Shown in pieces: positions 31,967 through 43,717 of a DNA stretch of 64,000 bases. Source of the stretch: Solimonas sp040754295. Lineage in GTDB: Bacteria > Pseudomonadota > Gammaproteobacteria > Nevskiales > Nevskiaceae. The notes under the pieces are model-generated. The model was not told the DNA's origin. It did not search any database and saw only the letters and a program-made list of their open reading frames with translations. The stretch lies in the NCBI GenBank assembly GCA_040754295.1, contig JBFMCQ010000002.1:62001-126000 (forward strand), written 5' to 3'. The translations under genes were made by a program, and so were the position numbers. Each line of letters begins with the position of its first letter. The stretch's first letter is position 1.

Positions 31967-34270
31967 GTGATCACTCTCAAGCATCCGAGGACCGCTATTG
32001 CCTGCGCCCTCGCCGCCCTCGCCTTGACTGCCCGGGCGCACGCGTTCGAGCCGTTCAAGATCTCAGACATCCGCGCCGAGGGTCTGCAGCGCCTCGAGAT
32101 CGGTACGGTGCTGACCTACCTGCCGCTGGCGGTCGGCGACGAGCTGAACACCGCGACGTCGCGGTCGGCGATCCGCGCGCTCTACGGCTCCGGCCTGTTC
32201 GAGGACGTGCAGCTCGAGCGCGACGGTAACGCGCTGGTGATCCGCGTGCAGGAGCGGCCGGCGATCTCCAAGTTCGAGATCGAAGGCAACGAGAAGGTCG
32301 GTGGCGACGAACTCAACGAATCGCTGAAGAACCTCGGCCTCGCCGAGGGCGAGCTGTTCCGCCGCGAGCTGCTCGACCAGGTCGAGCAGGAGCTGCGCCG
32401 GCAGTATTACGCGAACGGCTACTACGACGTGCAGATCGAGCCGACGGTCACCGAGGAGCCGAACAACCGCGTCAGCCTGAAGATAGACGTCACCGAAGGG
32501 CGCGTGACCAAGATCCAGGACATCAACGTCCTCGGCAACACGGTGTTCGACGACGAGACGCTGGTCGAGCAGTTCGAGCTCGAGGCGACGAACTGGATGC
32601 CGTTCCAGCGCTCCGACCGCTACTCCAAGCAGACGCTGGTCGGCGATCTGGAGAAGCTGCAGGCGTACTACCAGGACCGCGGTTATCTGAAGTTCAACGT
32701 CAGCTCGGTGCAGGTCGCACTGACGCCGGAACGGGAATCGATCTACATCACGATCAACGTCGAGGAAGGCGAGATCTACACCGTCAGCGACCGGCGGTTC
32801 TCCGGCGAGACGATCCTCAACGAGCGCTTCCTGGAAGCGCTGACGACGACACGCGCCGGCGACACGTTCTCGCGCAAGGAGGCGACGGAATCGGCGGACC
32901 GCATCGAGGCCGCGCTGTCGGACATCGGCTACGCGTTTGCCGAAGTCACGCCGATTCCCGAGGTCGACGAGGAAGACAAGCAGGTCAGCATCAATTACTT
33001 CATCGAGCCCGGCAAGCGCGCCTACGTGCGCCGCATCAGCTTCGTCGGTAACACCGGCACCAACGACGAGACCCTGCGCCGCGAAATGCGCCAGCTCGAA
33101 GCGGCGCCGTTCTCCAAGTCCGCGGTCGAGCGCTCGCGCGTGCGCCTTGCACGTCTGCCGTTCATCGAGGAGGCGGAAGTCGAAACGCAGCCGGTCGCCG
33201 GCTCCGACGATCTCGTCGACATCCGCTTCAAGGTCAAGGAGCGTCCGCCCGGGTCGGTGCAGTTCGGCGTCGGTTATTCCGGCGCGCAGGGCTTTCTGAT
33301 CACCGGCCAGCTGACGCACACGAACTTCCTCGGCACCGGCAACCGCGTCGACGTCTCGGTCGAGAACAACACGATCGCGCGCAGCATCAACCTCGGCTGG
33401 ACCGATCCGTACTTCACCGAGGACGGCATCAGCCAGTCGATCTCGCTGTTCTACCGCGAGTCGGAATCGGTGATCCGCTTCTCGTCCGGCTTCAACTCCA
33501 ATATCCTCGGTGCCGGCCTGACCTACGGCATCCCGCTGTCGGAATTCGTCGCCGTGCGTGCGGGCCTGGGCTTCGAGGAGGTCGCACTGGAGACGTTTCC
33601 CGGCACCACGTCCGACGAGGTGCTGCGCTTCGTCGTCGAGAACGGCACGCGCTTCTCGACCTATCAGCTGCGCACCGGCATCAGCTACGACTCGCGCAAC
33701 CGCACGTTCTTCGCGACGCGCGGTGCACTGCACGCGTTCAACATCGAGTTCGCGGTGCCGGGCAGCGACCTTGAATACTTCAACACGAGCTACCGCGGCC
33801 AGTACTACGTGCCGCTGCCGTTCCGTTTCACTGTCGAGTTCAACCCCTCGATCGGCTACGTCGACAGCTACGGCGGCGGCGACGACGTCCCGCCGTACGA
33901 GAACTTCTTCGCCGGCGGCCCGCGCACCGTGCGCGGGTACCGGGACGGCTCGCTGGGTCCGCGCGATACGCCGTTCAACAACTCCTTCGGCGGCAAGCTG
34001 CGCACCACGGCGCAGACCGAGCTGATCATTCCGCTGCCCATCGAGAGCGACAACAAGTCGACGCGACTGTCGGCGTTCTTCGATATCGGCAACGTGTTCG
34101 CGGAGCCGGGCGAGTTCGCGTTCACGGACCTGCGCCAGTCCAGCGGCCTGGCGTTCTCCTGGTTCACGCCATTCCTCGGCCTGCTGCAGATGAGCTACGC
34201 GTTCCCGTTCAACGAGGAGGAAGGGGACGAGGTCGACCGCTTCCAGATCACCTTCGGCTCCGGATTCTGA
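31967..34270 (+). CDS. bamA: Outer membrane assembly factor BamA
   Basis: Essential Omp85 protein that folds beta-barrels into the outer membrane. The 767-residue protein has a signal peptide (about 1-25, ending A-H-A), five POTRA domains (about 26-420; FKISDIRAEGLQRLEIGTV is the first) and a 16-strand barrel containing the Omp85 signature GGPRTVRGYRDGSLGPRD. It ends in F (FQITFGSGF), the C-terminal outer-membrane signal. Start GTG 31967. An assembly gap begins 18 bp after the stop. Confidence 0.97.
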   Translation: MITLKHPRTAIACALAALALTARAHAFEPFKISDIRAEGLQRLEIGTVLTYLPLAVGDELNTATSRSAIRALYGSGLFEDVQLERDGNALVIRVQERPAISKFEIEGNEKVGGDELNESLKNLGLAEGELFRRELLDQVEQELRRQYYANGYYDVQIEPTVTEEPNNRVSLKIDVTEGRVTKIQDINVLGNTVFDDETLVEQFELEATNWMPFQRSDRYSKQTLVGDLEKLQAYYQDRGYLKFNVSSVQVALTPERESIYITINVEEGEIYTVSDRRFSGETILNERFLEALTTTRAGDTFSRKEATESADRIEAALSDIGYAFAEVTPIPEVDEEDKQVSINYFIEPGKRAYVRRISFVGNTGTNDETLRREMRQLEAAPFSKSAVERSRVRLARLPFIEEAEVETQPVAGSDDLVDIRFKVKERPPGSVQFGVGYSGAQGFLITGQLTHTNFLGTGNRVDVSVENNTIARSINLGWTDPYFTEDGISQSISLFYRESESVIRFSSGFNSNILGAGLTYGIPLSEFVAVRAGLGFEEVALETFPGTTSDEVLRFVVENGTRFSTYQLRTGISYDSRNRTFFATRGALHAFNIEFAVPGSDLEYFNTSYRGQYYVPLPFRFTVEFNPSIGYVDSYGGGDDVPPYENFFAGGPRTVRGYRDGSLGPRDTPFNNSFGGKLRTTAQTELIIPLPIESDNKSTRLSAFFDIGNVFAEPGEFAFTDLRQSSGLAFSWFTPFLGLLQMSYAFPFNEEEGDEVDRFQITFGSGF

Positions 34271-34288
34271 TCCCGCCGAAGCCACGTA

Positions 34289-34388
34289 NNNNNNNNNNNN
34301 NNNNNNNNNNNNNNNNNNNNNNNNNNNNNNNNNNNNNNNNNNNNNNNNNNNNNNNNNNNNNNNNNNNNNNNNNNNNNNNNNNNNNNNN
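34289..34388. other. Assembly gap (100 N)
   Basis: Exactly 100 N, the usual placeholder for a scaffold join of unknown size. It removes the bamA-skp spacer and the start of skp. The order bamA then skp across it agrees with other gammaproteobacteria, so the join is probably right, but the true distance is unknown. Confidence 0.99.
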
Positions 34389-34865
34389 GCGCTCGCGGCC
34401 GCGATGACCGCCGCGACGCCGGCGCTGGCCCAGGACATGAAGATCCTGGCGATCCGTTCCAGCGAGCTGGTGCAGCAGTCGCCGCAGTTCAAGGCCGGCC
34501 AGGACAAGATGAAGCAGGAGTTCGAGCGTCGCGCGAACGACCTCGAAGCCGAAGCCAAGAAGCTCGCCGAGGACATCAAGTCCTTCCAGAAGGAGGCCGA
34601 GCTGCTGTCCGCAGCCGATCGCGCGAAGAAGGAAAAGGATCTGAACACGCGCAAGATCGACTTCGAGTACAAGAGTCGCCAGTTCCAGGAAGAGCGCACC
34701 AACCGCGAGCGCCAGCTGTTCACCGAGATGATGGGCAAGATCAAGGGCGTGATCGAAGCCGTCGCCAAGGAGAAGGGCGCGACGCTGGTCATCGAGAACC
34801 CGGTGTACGCCGCGGACGGCTACGACATCACCGACGAGGTGCTCAAGCGCCTGCAGGCGCAGTAA
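34389..34865 (+). CDS. skp: Periplasmic chaperone Skp/OmpH (5' end missing)
   Basis: Trimeric periplasmic holdase for outer-membrane proteins. The visible 158 residues start inside the signal peptide (ALAAAMTAATPALAQ, cleavage after A-L-A) and continue with the typical N-terminal segment (MKILAIRSSELVQQSPQFKAG), a long Lys/Glu/Arg-rich coiled coil (about 45-115 of the visible part), and the C-terminal EKGATLVIENPVYAADGYDITDEVLKRL. The start codon lies in the N gap; ATG 34404 is internal. It lies between bamA and lpxD as expected. Confidence 0.93.
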   Translation, partial: ALAAAMTAATPALAQDMKILAIRSSELVQQSPQFKAGQDKMKQEFERRANDLEAEAKKLAEDIKSFQKEAELLSAADRAKKEKDLNTRKIDFEYKSRQFQEERTNRERQLFTEMMGKIKGVIEAVAKEKGATLVIENPVYAADGYDITDEVLKRLQAQ

Positions 34866-34964
34866 ACGCCGGCGGCGGTCGCACCGCAGAGCACGATGCG
34901 AACGGCCGGCGTCGCGTCCGGTTCAAACATCATGTTGCCGCTTCTTCAATAACAGAGACTGTCG

Positions 34965-36014
34965 ATGGGCGCCGTGAGCCTGCAGGAACTGGCCGATCGC
35001 TTCGGGCTGGAGCTGGTCGGCGACGGACACGTGACGGTCGCCGGTATCTGCACGCTGCTGCCGGGTCGGCCCGGCAGCCTGAGCTTTCTGGCGAACCCGA
35101 AACTGCGCGCGCAGCTTGCCGGCACGCAGGCTGCCGCGGTGATCGTCGGCGAGCGCGACCGCGCGGCGCTGACCACGCCCGGTCTCGTCGCCAAGGATCC
35201 GTACCTCGCCTACGCGCGCGTCGCGCGCCTGTTCGACCCCGACCGCGAGTTCCAGCCGGGCATCGACGGGCGCGCCATAGTGGCTGCCGACGCGCAGCTC
35301 GGCGCGGGCTGTCACGTCGCTCCCGGCGCGGTGATCGAGTCCGGTGCACGCCTGGGCGCGGCGGTCTTCATCGGTCCGAACTGCGTCGTCGGCCGCGACG
35401 CGCAGATCGGCGACGGCAGCCGGCTGATTGCCAACGTCTACGTCGGGCCGCGCGTGCGCATCGGCGCGCGCTGCCAGATCCAGCCCGGCGCCGTCATCGG
35501 CGGCCGCGGCTTCGGCAACGCCAAGGGGCCGGCGGGCTGGGAAGAAGTGCCGCAGCTCGGCAGCGTGATCGTCGGTGACGACGTCGAGATCGGCGCCAAC
35601 ACCTGCATCGACCGCGGTGCCATCGACGACACCGTGATCGAGCACGGTGTGCGCCTCGACAACCTGATCATGATCGCCCACAACTGCCGCATCGGCGCGC
35701 ACACCGCGATCGCGGCGTGCACCGGCATTGCCGGCAGTACGCGCGTGGGCAGCCGCTGTATGATCGGCGGAGCCGCCGGCATCGCCGGGCATATCGAGAT
35801 CGCCGACGACGTCGTGCTGCTGGGACGGGCGATGGTGACCGGTTCCATCACGCAGAAAGGCGTCTACGGATCGGGTCTGCCGCTCGACGACGCGCGCGAG
35901 TGGCGCAAGACCGTAGCGCGTGTGCGTCGGCTCGGCCGACTGGAGGAGCGGGTGAAGGCATTGGAACGACTGGCCGGCACGCAGGCCGCAGAGGACGCAC
36001 ACGACGATGTATGA
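34965..36014 (+). CDS. lpxD: UDP-3-O-acylglucosamine N-acyltransferase LpxD
   Basis: Third step of lipid A synthesis: adds the second 3-hydroxyacyl chain. The 349-residue protein has the N-terminal uridine-binding domain (SLSFLANPKLRAQL), a left-handed beta-helix of hexapeptide repeats (about 100-300), the catalytic His in NLIMIAHNCRIG, and the C-terminal helix with VYGSGLPLDDAREWRK. ATGTATGA overlaps the stop with the fabZ start, so the lpxD-fabZ-lpxA-lpxB run is translationally coupled. Confidence 0.97.
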   Translation: MGAVSLQELADRFGLELVGDGHVTVAGICTLLPGRPGSLSFLANPKLRAQLAGTQAAAVIVGERDRAALTTPGLVAKDPYLAYARVARLFDPDREFQPGIDGRAIVAADAQLGAGCHVAPGAVIESGARLGAAVFIGPNCVVGRDAQIGDGSRLIANVYVGPRVRIGARCQIQPGAVIGGRGFGNAKGPAGWEEVPQLGSVIVGDDVEIGANTCIDRGAIDDTVIEHGVRLDNLIMIAHNCRIGAHTAIAACTGIAGSTRVGSRCMIGGAAGIAGHIEIADDVVLLGRAMVTGSITQKGVYGSGLPLDDAREWRKTVARVRRLGRLEERVKALERLAGTQAAEDAHDDV

Positions 36015-36468
36015 CATCAACGAGATACTGAAGCTGCTGCCGCACCGCTATCCGTTCCTGCTGGTGGACCGCGTGCTCTCGGTCGACGCGGAAGGGCGGG
36101 TGCTGACGGCGCTGAAGAACGTCACGTTCAACGAGCCGTTTTTCCCCGGCCACTTCCCCGGCCTGCCGACGATGCCCGGCGTGATCATCCTCGAAGCGAT
36201 GGCGCAGGCCTGCGGCATCCTCGCGGTGCGGAAATCCGGCATCAGCAAGGACTCCGGCTTCATTCTCTATTTCGCCGGCATCGACGAATGCCGCTTCAAG
36301 CGGCCGGTCGTTCCCGGCGATCAGCTGCACTTCCGCGTGGAGCTCGACAAGCAGAAGCGCGATCTGTGGAAGTTCAAGGCGCAGGCGACGGTCGACGGCG
36401 AGCTGGCCTGCTCCGCCGAGATGATGTGCGTGCTCAAGGACGCCAAGCGCGACACCGAGGGCGACTGA
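36007..36468 (+). CDS. fabZ: 3-hydroxyacyl-ACP dehydratase FabZ
   Basis: Hot-dog-fold dehydratase of fatty acid elongation that competes with LpxA for 3-hydroxyacyl-ACP. The 153-residue protein has LPHRYPFLLVDRV (about 11-23), catalytic His in FPGHFPGLPTMPGV and Glu in ILEAMAQ. It overlaps lpxD upstream and lpxA downstream (TGATG). Confidence 0.97.
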   Translation: MYDINEILKLLPHRYPFLLVDRVLSVDAEGRVLTALKNVTFNEPFFPGHFPGLPTMPGVIILEAMAQACGILAVRKSGISKDSGFILYFAGIDECRFKRPVVPGDQLHFRVELDKQKRDLWKFKAQATVDGELACSAEMMCVLKDAKRDTEGD

Positions 36469-37247
36469 TGCCGCGCATCCATCCGACTGCGATCGTCGAT
36501 CGAAAGGCCGAGCTGCACGACAGCGTCGAAGTCGGACCGTACGCGATCATCGACGCCGGCGTGACGATCGGCGCCGGCACCTGGATCGGCCCGCACGTCG
36601 TGCTGCGCGGGCCGATGCGCATCGGCCGCGACAACAGGATCTTTCAGTTCTGCTCGCTCGGCGAGATTTCGCAGGACAAGTCGGCGCGCCACGAGGACGA
36701 CACGCGCGTCGAGATCGGCGACGGCAACACGATCCGCGAATACGTCACGATCCAGCGCGGCACGCTCAAGGAGAAGGGCCTGACGCGCGTCGGCAACGAC
36801 AACTGGATCATGGCGCAGGCGCACATCGCCCACGACTGCAGCGTCGGCTCGCACACGATCCTCGCCAACGGCACGACGCTCGCCGGCCATGTGACGATCG
36901 AGGACTGGGTGGGCCTGGGCGGCTACACGCTGGTGCACCAGTTCTGCCGCGTCGGCTGCCACGCCTACACCGGCGGCGGCTCGGTCGTGCTGCGCGATCT
37001 GCTGCCCTACGTCATCGCCGAAGGCCAGCCCGCGCGGCCGCGCGGCATCAACGGCGAAGGCCTCAAGCGCCGCGGCTTCGGCGCCGAGGACATCGAGCGC
37101 ATCAAGAGCGCGTACAAGCTGATTTATCTCTCCGGCATGGTGATGAGCGAGGTCAAGGAGAAGCTGGCGACGCTGGCGCAGGAGTCCGCACACGTCGCGC
37201 GCATGCTGGAATTCATCGAGTCTTCGAAGCGCGCGCTGTCGCGATGA
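36468..37247 (+). CDS. lpxA: UDP-GlcNAc acyltransferase LpxA
   Basis: First committed enzyme of lipid A synthesis. The 259-residue protein has hexapeptide beta-helix repeats from IHPTAIVDRKAEL onward, catalytic His in IMAQAHIAHDC, and the C-terminal helical domain (GINGEGLKRRGF). ATG 36468 shares bases with the fabZ stop. Its own stop overlaps the lpxB start (ATGATG at 37244). Confidence 0.97.
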   Translation: MPRIHPTAIVDRKAELHDSVEVGPYAIIDAGVTIGAGTWIGPHVVLRGPMRIGRDNRIFQFCSLGEISQDKSARHEDDTRVEIGDGNTIREYVTIQRGTLKEKGLTRVGNDNWIMAQAHIAHDCSVGSHTILANGTTLAGHVTIEDWVGLGGYTLVHQFCRVGCHAYTGGGSVVLRDLLPYVIAEGQPARPRGINGEGLKRRGFGAEDIERIKSAYKLIYLSGMVMSEVKEKLATLAQESAHVARMLEFIESSKRALSR

Positions 37248-38428
37248 TGCGGGAGGCGGGAGGCGGCAGGCGGCAGGCGCGACCGCGGATCGCCGTCGTC
37301 GCCGGCGAGATTTCCGGCGACATCCTCGGTGCGTCGATCGTCGCGGCCCTCAAGGCGCGTTTGCCGCAGGCGCGGTTCTATGGCGTTGCCGGACCCAACA
37401 TGGTCGCGGCCGGTTGCGAGGCGATCGAGTCGATCGACGCGCTCTCGGTCATGGGGCTCGCCGAGGTACTGCGCCATCTGCCGCGGCTGCTCGCGCTGCG
37501 CCGCCGCCTGCTCGCACGCTTCGCTGCCGAGCGGCCCGATGTCTTCGTCGGCCTCGACGCGCCGGACTTCAACCTCGGCCTCGAACGGCGTCTGCGCCGC
37601 CGCGGCGTGCGCACGGTGCATGTCGTCAGCCCGACGATCTGGGCCTGGCGTGCCGGCCGTGTGCACACGATCGGCGCCGCGGTCGACCGCATCCTGTGCC
37701 TGTACCCGTTCGAGCCGCCGCTGTACGCCGCACACGGCATCGCCGCCGACTACATCGGCCACCCGCTCGCCGATCAGCTCGACGAGTCGGCGAGCTCCGC
37801 CGAGGCGCGCCTGCGTCTGGGCCTGGGCGGCGACGGACCGCTGGTCGCGGTGCTGCCCGGCAGCCGCGCCGGCGAAATCCGCTATCTGGCCGACGCCTTC
37901 GCGCAGGCGGTGGCACGTCTGCATGCACACCGGCCGACGCTGCGCGCGATCACGCCGGTCGCCAAGCCGGGGCTACGCAGCGCGATCGAGGCAGCGATCC
38001 GAGCGCATGCGCCGATGGTGGATTGGCGCCTGATCGACGGCGATTCGCGTAGCGCGATGCGCGCCGCCGACGCGGTGCTGCTCGCCTCCGGAACGGCGAC
38101 GCTTGAGTGCCTGCTGCTCGGGCGGCCGATGGTCGTCGCTTACCGCGGCTCGGCGCTGACCGCGTTCCTGATGCTGCGCATGGGGCTGCTGAAGAGCCGC
38201 TACGTCAGCCTGCCGAATCTGCTGTGCGCCGAGCCGGTCGTGCCCGAGCTACTGCAGGACGAGGCGCGGCCGGAGCGGCTGGGCGCCGAGCTGGCGCGGC
38301 TGATCGAGGATCCGGCCGCGCGGCGGCGCCAGCTCGAGCAGTTCGCGCCGGTGCGGCGCACACTGCAGCGCGGCGCCGGCGAGCGCGCCGCCGAGGCGAT
38401 CGCCGCGGTGCTCGCCGATGTCTCGTAG
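37244..38428 (+). CDS. lpxB: Lipid A disaccharide synthase LpxB
   Basis: Family GT19 glycosyltransferase joining UDP-diacyl-GlcN and lipid X at the inner membrane. The 394-residue protein has AVVAGEISGDILGASI (about 18-33), VFVGLDAPDFNLG, VHVVSPTIWAWR and LPGSRAGEI, all family motifs. The first dozen residues (M-M-R-E-A-G-G-G-R-R-Q-A) come from a heptamer array and replace the shorter normal leader. It is coupled to lpxA. Confidence 0.96.
   Translation: MMREAGGGRRQARPRIAVVAGEISGDILGASIVAALKARLPQARFYGVAGPNMVAAGCEAIESIDALSVMGLAEVLRHLPRLLALRRRLLARFAAERPDVFVGLDAPDFNLGLERRLRRRGVRTVHVVSPTIWAWRAGRVHTIGAAVDRILCLYPFEPPLYAAHGIAADYIGHPLADQLDESASSAEARLRLGLGGDGPLVAVLPGSRAGEIRYLADAFAQAVARLHAHRPTLRAITPVAKPGLRSAIEAAIRAHAPMVDWRLIDGDSRSAMRAADAVLLASGTATLECLLLGRPMVVAYRGSALTAFLMLRMGLLKSRYVSLPNLLCAEPVVPELLQDEARPERLGAELARLIEDPAARRRQLEQFAPVRRTLQRGAGERAAEAIAAVLADVS
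37251..37278. repeat. Heptamer array inside the lpxB 5' end
   Basis: GGGAGGC twice, then GGCAGGC twice, in strict 7-nt phase, starting 7 nt after the lpxB start and encoding R-E-A-G-G-G-R-R-Q-A. No inverted partner array was seen nearby. The unit contains GGAGG. Confidence 0.85.
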
Positions 38429-38482
38429 CGGCTTGGTGCTGTGCCTACAATGTGGCGATGATGCCGTGGGCAGGACCAGCAG

Positions 38483-39087
38483 ATGATTGCGGGCGTCGAT
38501 GAGGCCGGACGCGGCTGTCTCGCCGGGCCGGTGTATGCGGCGGCCGTCGTGCTGGGCACCGGGATTCCGCAAGGCCTCGACGATTCGAAGAAGCTCGCGC
38601 CGCAGCGGCGCGCGGCGCTGTTCGATCTGATCTGCGCGACTGCGCTCGACTGGTGCATCGCGCGCGCCGAAGTCGAGGAGATCGACCGCCTCAACATCCT
38701 GCAGGCATCGCTGCTGGCAATGCAGCGTGCCGTCGCCGGACTGCGCAGGCCGCCGCGCGAAGCCTGGGTCGACGGCAATCGGCCGCCGCAGCTGGCGTGC
38801 ACGGTGCGCACGATCGTCGACGGCGACGCGCAGGAGCCGGCGATCATGGCGGCCAGCATCCTCGCCAAGGTCGCGCGCGACCGCGAGCTGTGCCGCCTCG
38901 ACGGACTCTTCCCCGGCTACGGCTTCGTGCGCAACAAGGGCTACGGCACGCCGGAGCATCTGCAGGCGCTGCAGCGTCTCGGCCCGTCTCCGCTGCACCG
39001 TATGAGCTTCGCGCCGTGTGCGCAGACGAGCTTCGAGTTTCAAGCGGCGAGCGACGACGCCTCACGCCTCACGCCTCACGCCTCACG

Positions 39088-39091
<4 letters not shown>
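38483..39091 (+). CDS. rnhB: Ribonuclease HII
   Basis: Removes ribonucleotides from DNA and RNA primers. The 202-residue protein has the acidic active site: VDEAGRGCLAGPV (Asp-Glu, about 5-17), the DDSKKL loop, VDGN and the MAASILAKVARD segment (catalytic Asp). KGYGTPEHLQAL is also typical. The last ten residues (A-S-R-L-T-P-H-A-S-R) are encoded by a GCCTCAC heptamer array rather than by family sequence. The stop overlaps the dnaE start (ATGA). Confidence 0.95.
39059..39086. repeat. Heptamer array GCCTCAC at rnhB/dnaE junction
   Basis: Four perfect GCCTCAC units in phase, ending one base before the dnaE ATG and lying inside the last codons of rnhB. It is the same unit as at 19684 and 23462. 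Confidence 0.92.
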
Positions 39092-42744
<3,653 letters not shown>

Positions 42745-42754
42745 GCGTGCAGGG

Positions 42755-43717
42755 ATGAATCTGAACTATCTGGACTTCGAGCAGCCGATCGCGGAGCTGC
42801 AGCAGAAGATCGAAGAGCTGCGGTTCGCCACCTCCGGCTCCGGCGTGAATCTGACCGAGGAGATCGACCGCCTGCAGGCCAAGAGCCGGGAGCTGACGGC
42901 GCAGATCTTCAGCCGCCTGACCCCATGGCAGGTCGCGCAGCTCGCGCGCCATCCGCAGCGCCCGTATGCGCTCGATTACATCAAGGCGCTGTTCACGGAG
43001 TGGGAGGAGCTGCACGGCGACCGCCACTTCGCCGACGACCCCAGCATCGTCTCCGGTGTGGCGCGCCTCGACGGCCGCGCGGTCGTCGTCGTCGGCCAGC
43101 AGAAGGGGCGCGACGCCAAGGAGCGCGTGCACCGCAACTTCGGCATGCCCAAGCCCGAGGGCTATCGCAAGGCGCTGCGGCTGATGAAGCTCGCGGAGAA
43201 GTTCAATCTGCCGCTGCTGACCTTCATCGACACGCCCGGCGCATACCCCGGCATCGGCGCCGAGGAGCGCAACCAGTCGGAGGCGATCGCGCGCAACCTG
43301 TTCGAGCTGTCGCGCCTGCAGACGCCGGTGCTGGCGACGATCATCGGCGAAGGCGGCTCGGGCGGCGCGCTGGCGATCGGCGTCGCCGATCACGTGATGA
43401 TGCTCCAGTACAGCATCTATTCGGTGATCTCGCCGGAAGGCTGCGCGTCGATCCTGTTCAAGAACGCCGGCCGCGCACCCGAAGCGGCCGAGGCGATGCG
43501 CATCACCGCCGACGATCTGTACGCGCACAAGCTCGTCGACGAGATCGTTCCGGAGCCGCTCGGCGGCGCACACCGCGATCCGACGGCGATGATGAACACG
43601 CTCCAGCAGAAGCTCAAAGGCAATCTGGAGCGCCTTTGCCACACGCCGATGACCAAGCTGCTGCAGCAGCGCTACGAGCGGCTGATGGGCTACGGCGCGT
43701 ACAGCACCGTGCATTGA
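42755..43717 (+). CDS. accA: Acetyl-CoA carboxylase carboxyltransferase subunit alpha
   Basis: Pairs with AccD to transfer the carboxyl group to acetyl-CoA in fatty-acid synthesis. The 320-residue protein has the coiled N-terminus (NYLDFEQPIAELQQKIEEL), GDRHFADDPSIVSGVARL, FIDTPGAYPGIGAEERNQSEAIA and the oxyanion GEGGSGGALAIGVAD. It starts 11 nt after dnaE, and its stop overlaps the tilS start (TTGA). Confidence 0.97.
   Translation: MNLNYLDFEQPIAELQQKIEELRFATSGSGVNLTEEIDRLQAKSRELTAQIFSRLTPWQVAQLARHPQRPYALDYIKALFTEWEELHGDRHFADDPSIVSGVARLDGRAVVVVGQQKGRDAKERVHRNFGMPKPEGYRKALRLMKLAEKFNLPLLTFIDTPGAYPGIGAEERNQSEAIARNLFELSRLQTPVLATIIGEGGSGGALAIGVADHVMMLQYSIYSVISPEGCASILFKNAGRAPEAAEAMRITADDLYAHKLVDEIVPEPLGGAHRDPTAMMNTLQQKLKGNLERLCHTPMTKLLQQRYERLMGYGAYSTVH

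Noticed and set aside
32063..34792. A minus-strand frame running through the N gap opposite bamA and skp
   Set aside because: It crosses undetermined bases and is antisense to two certain genes.
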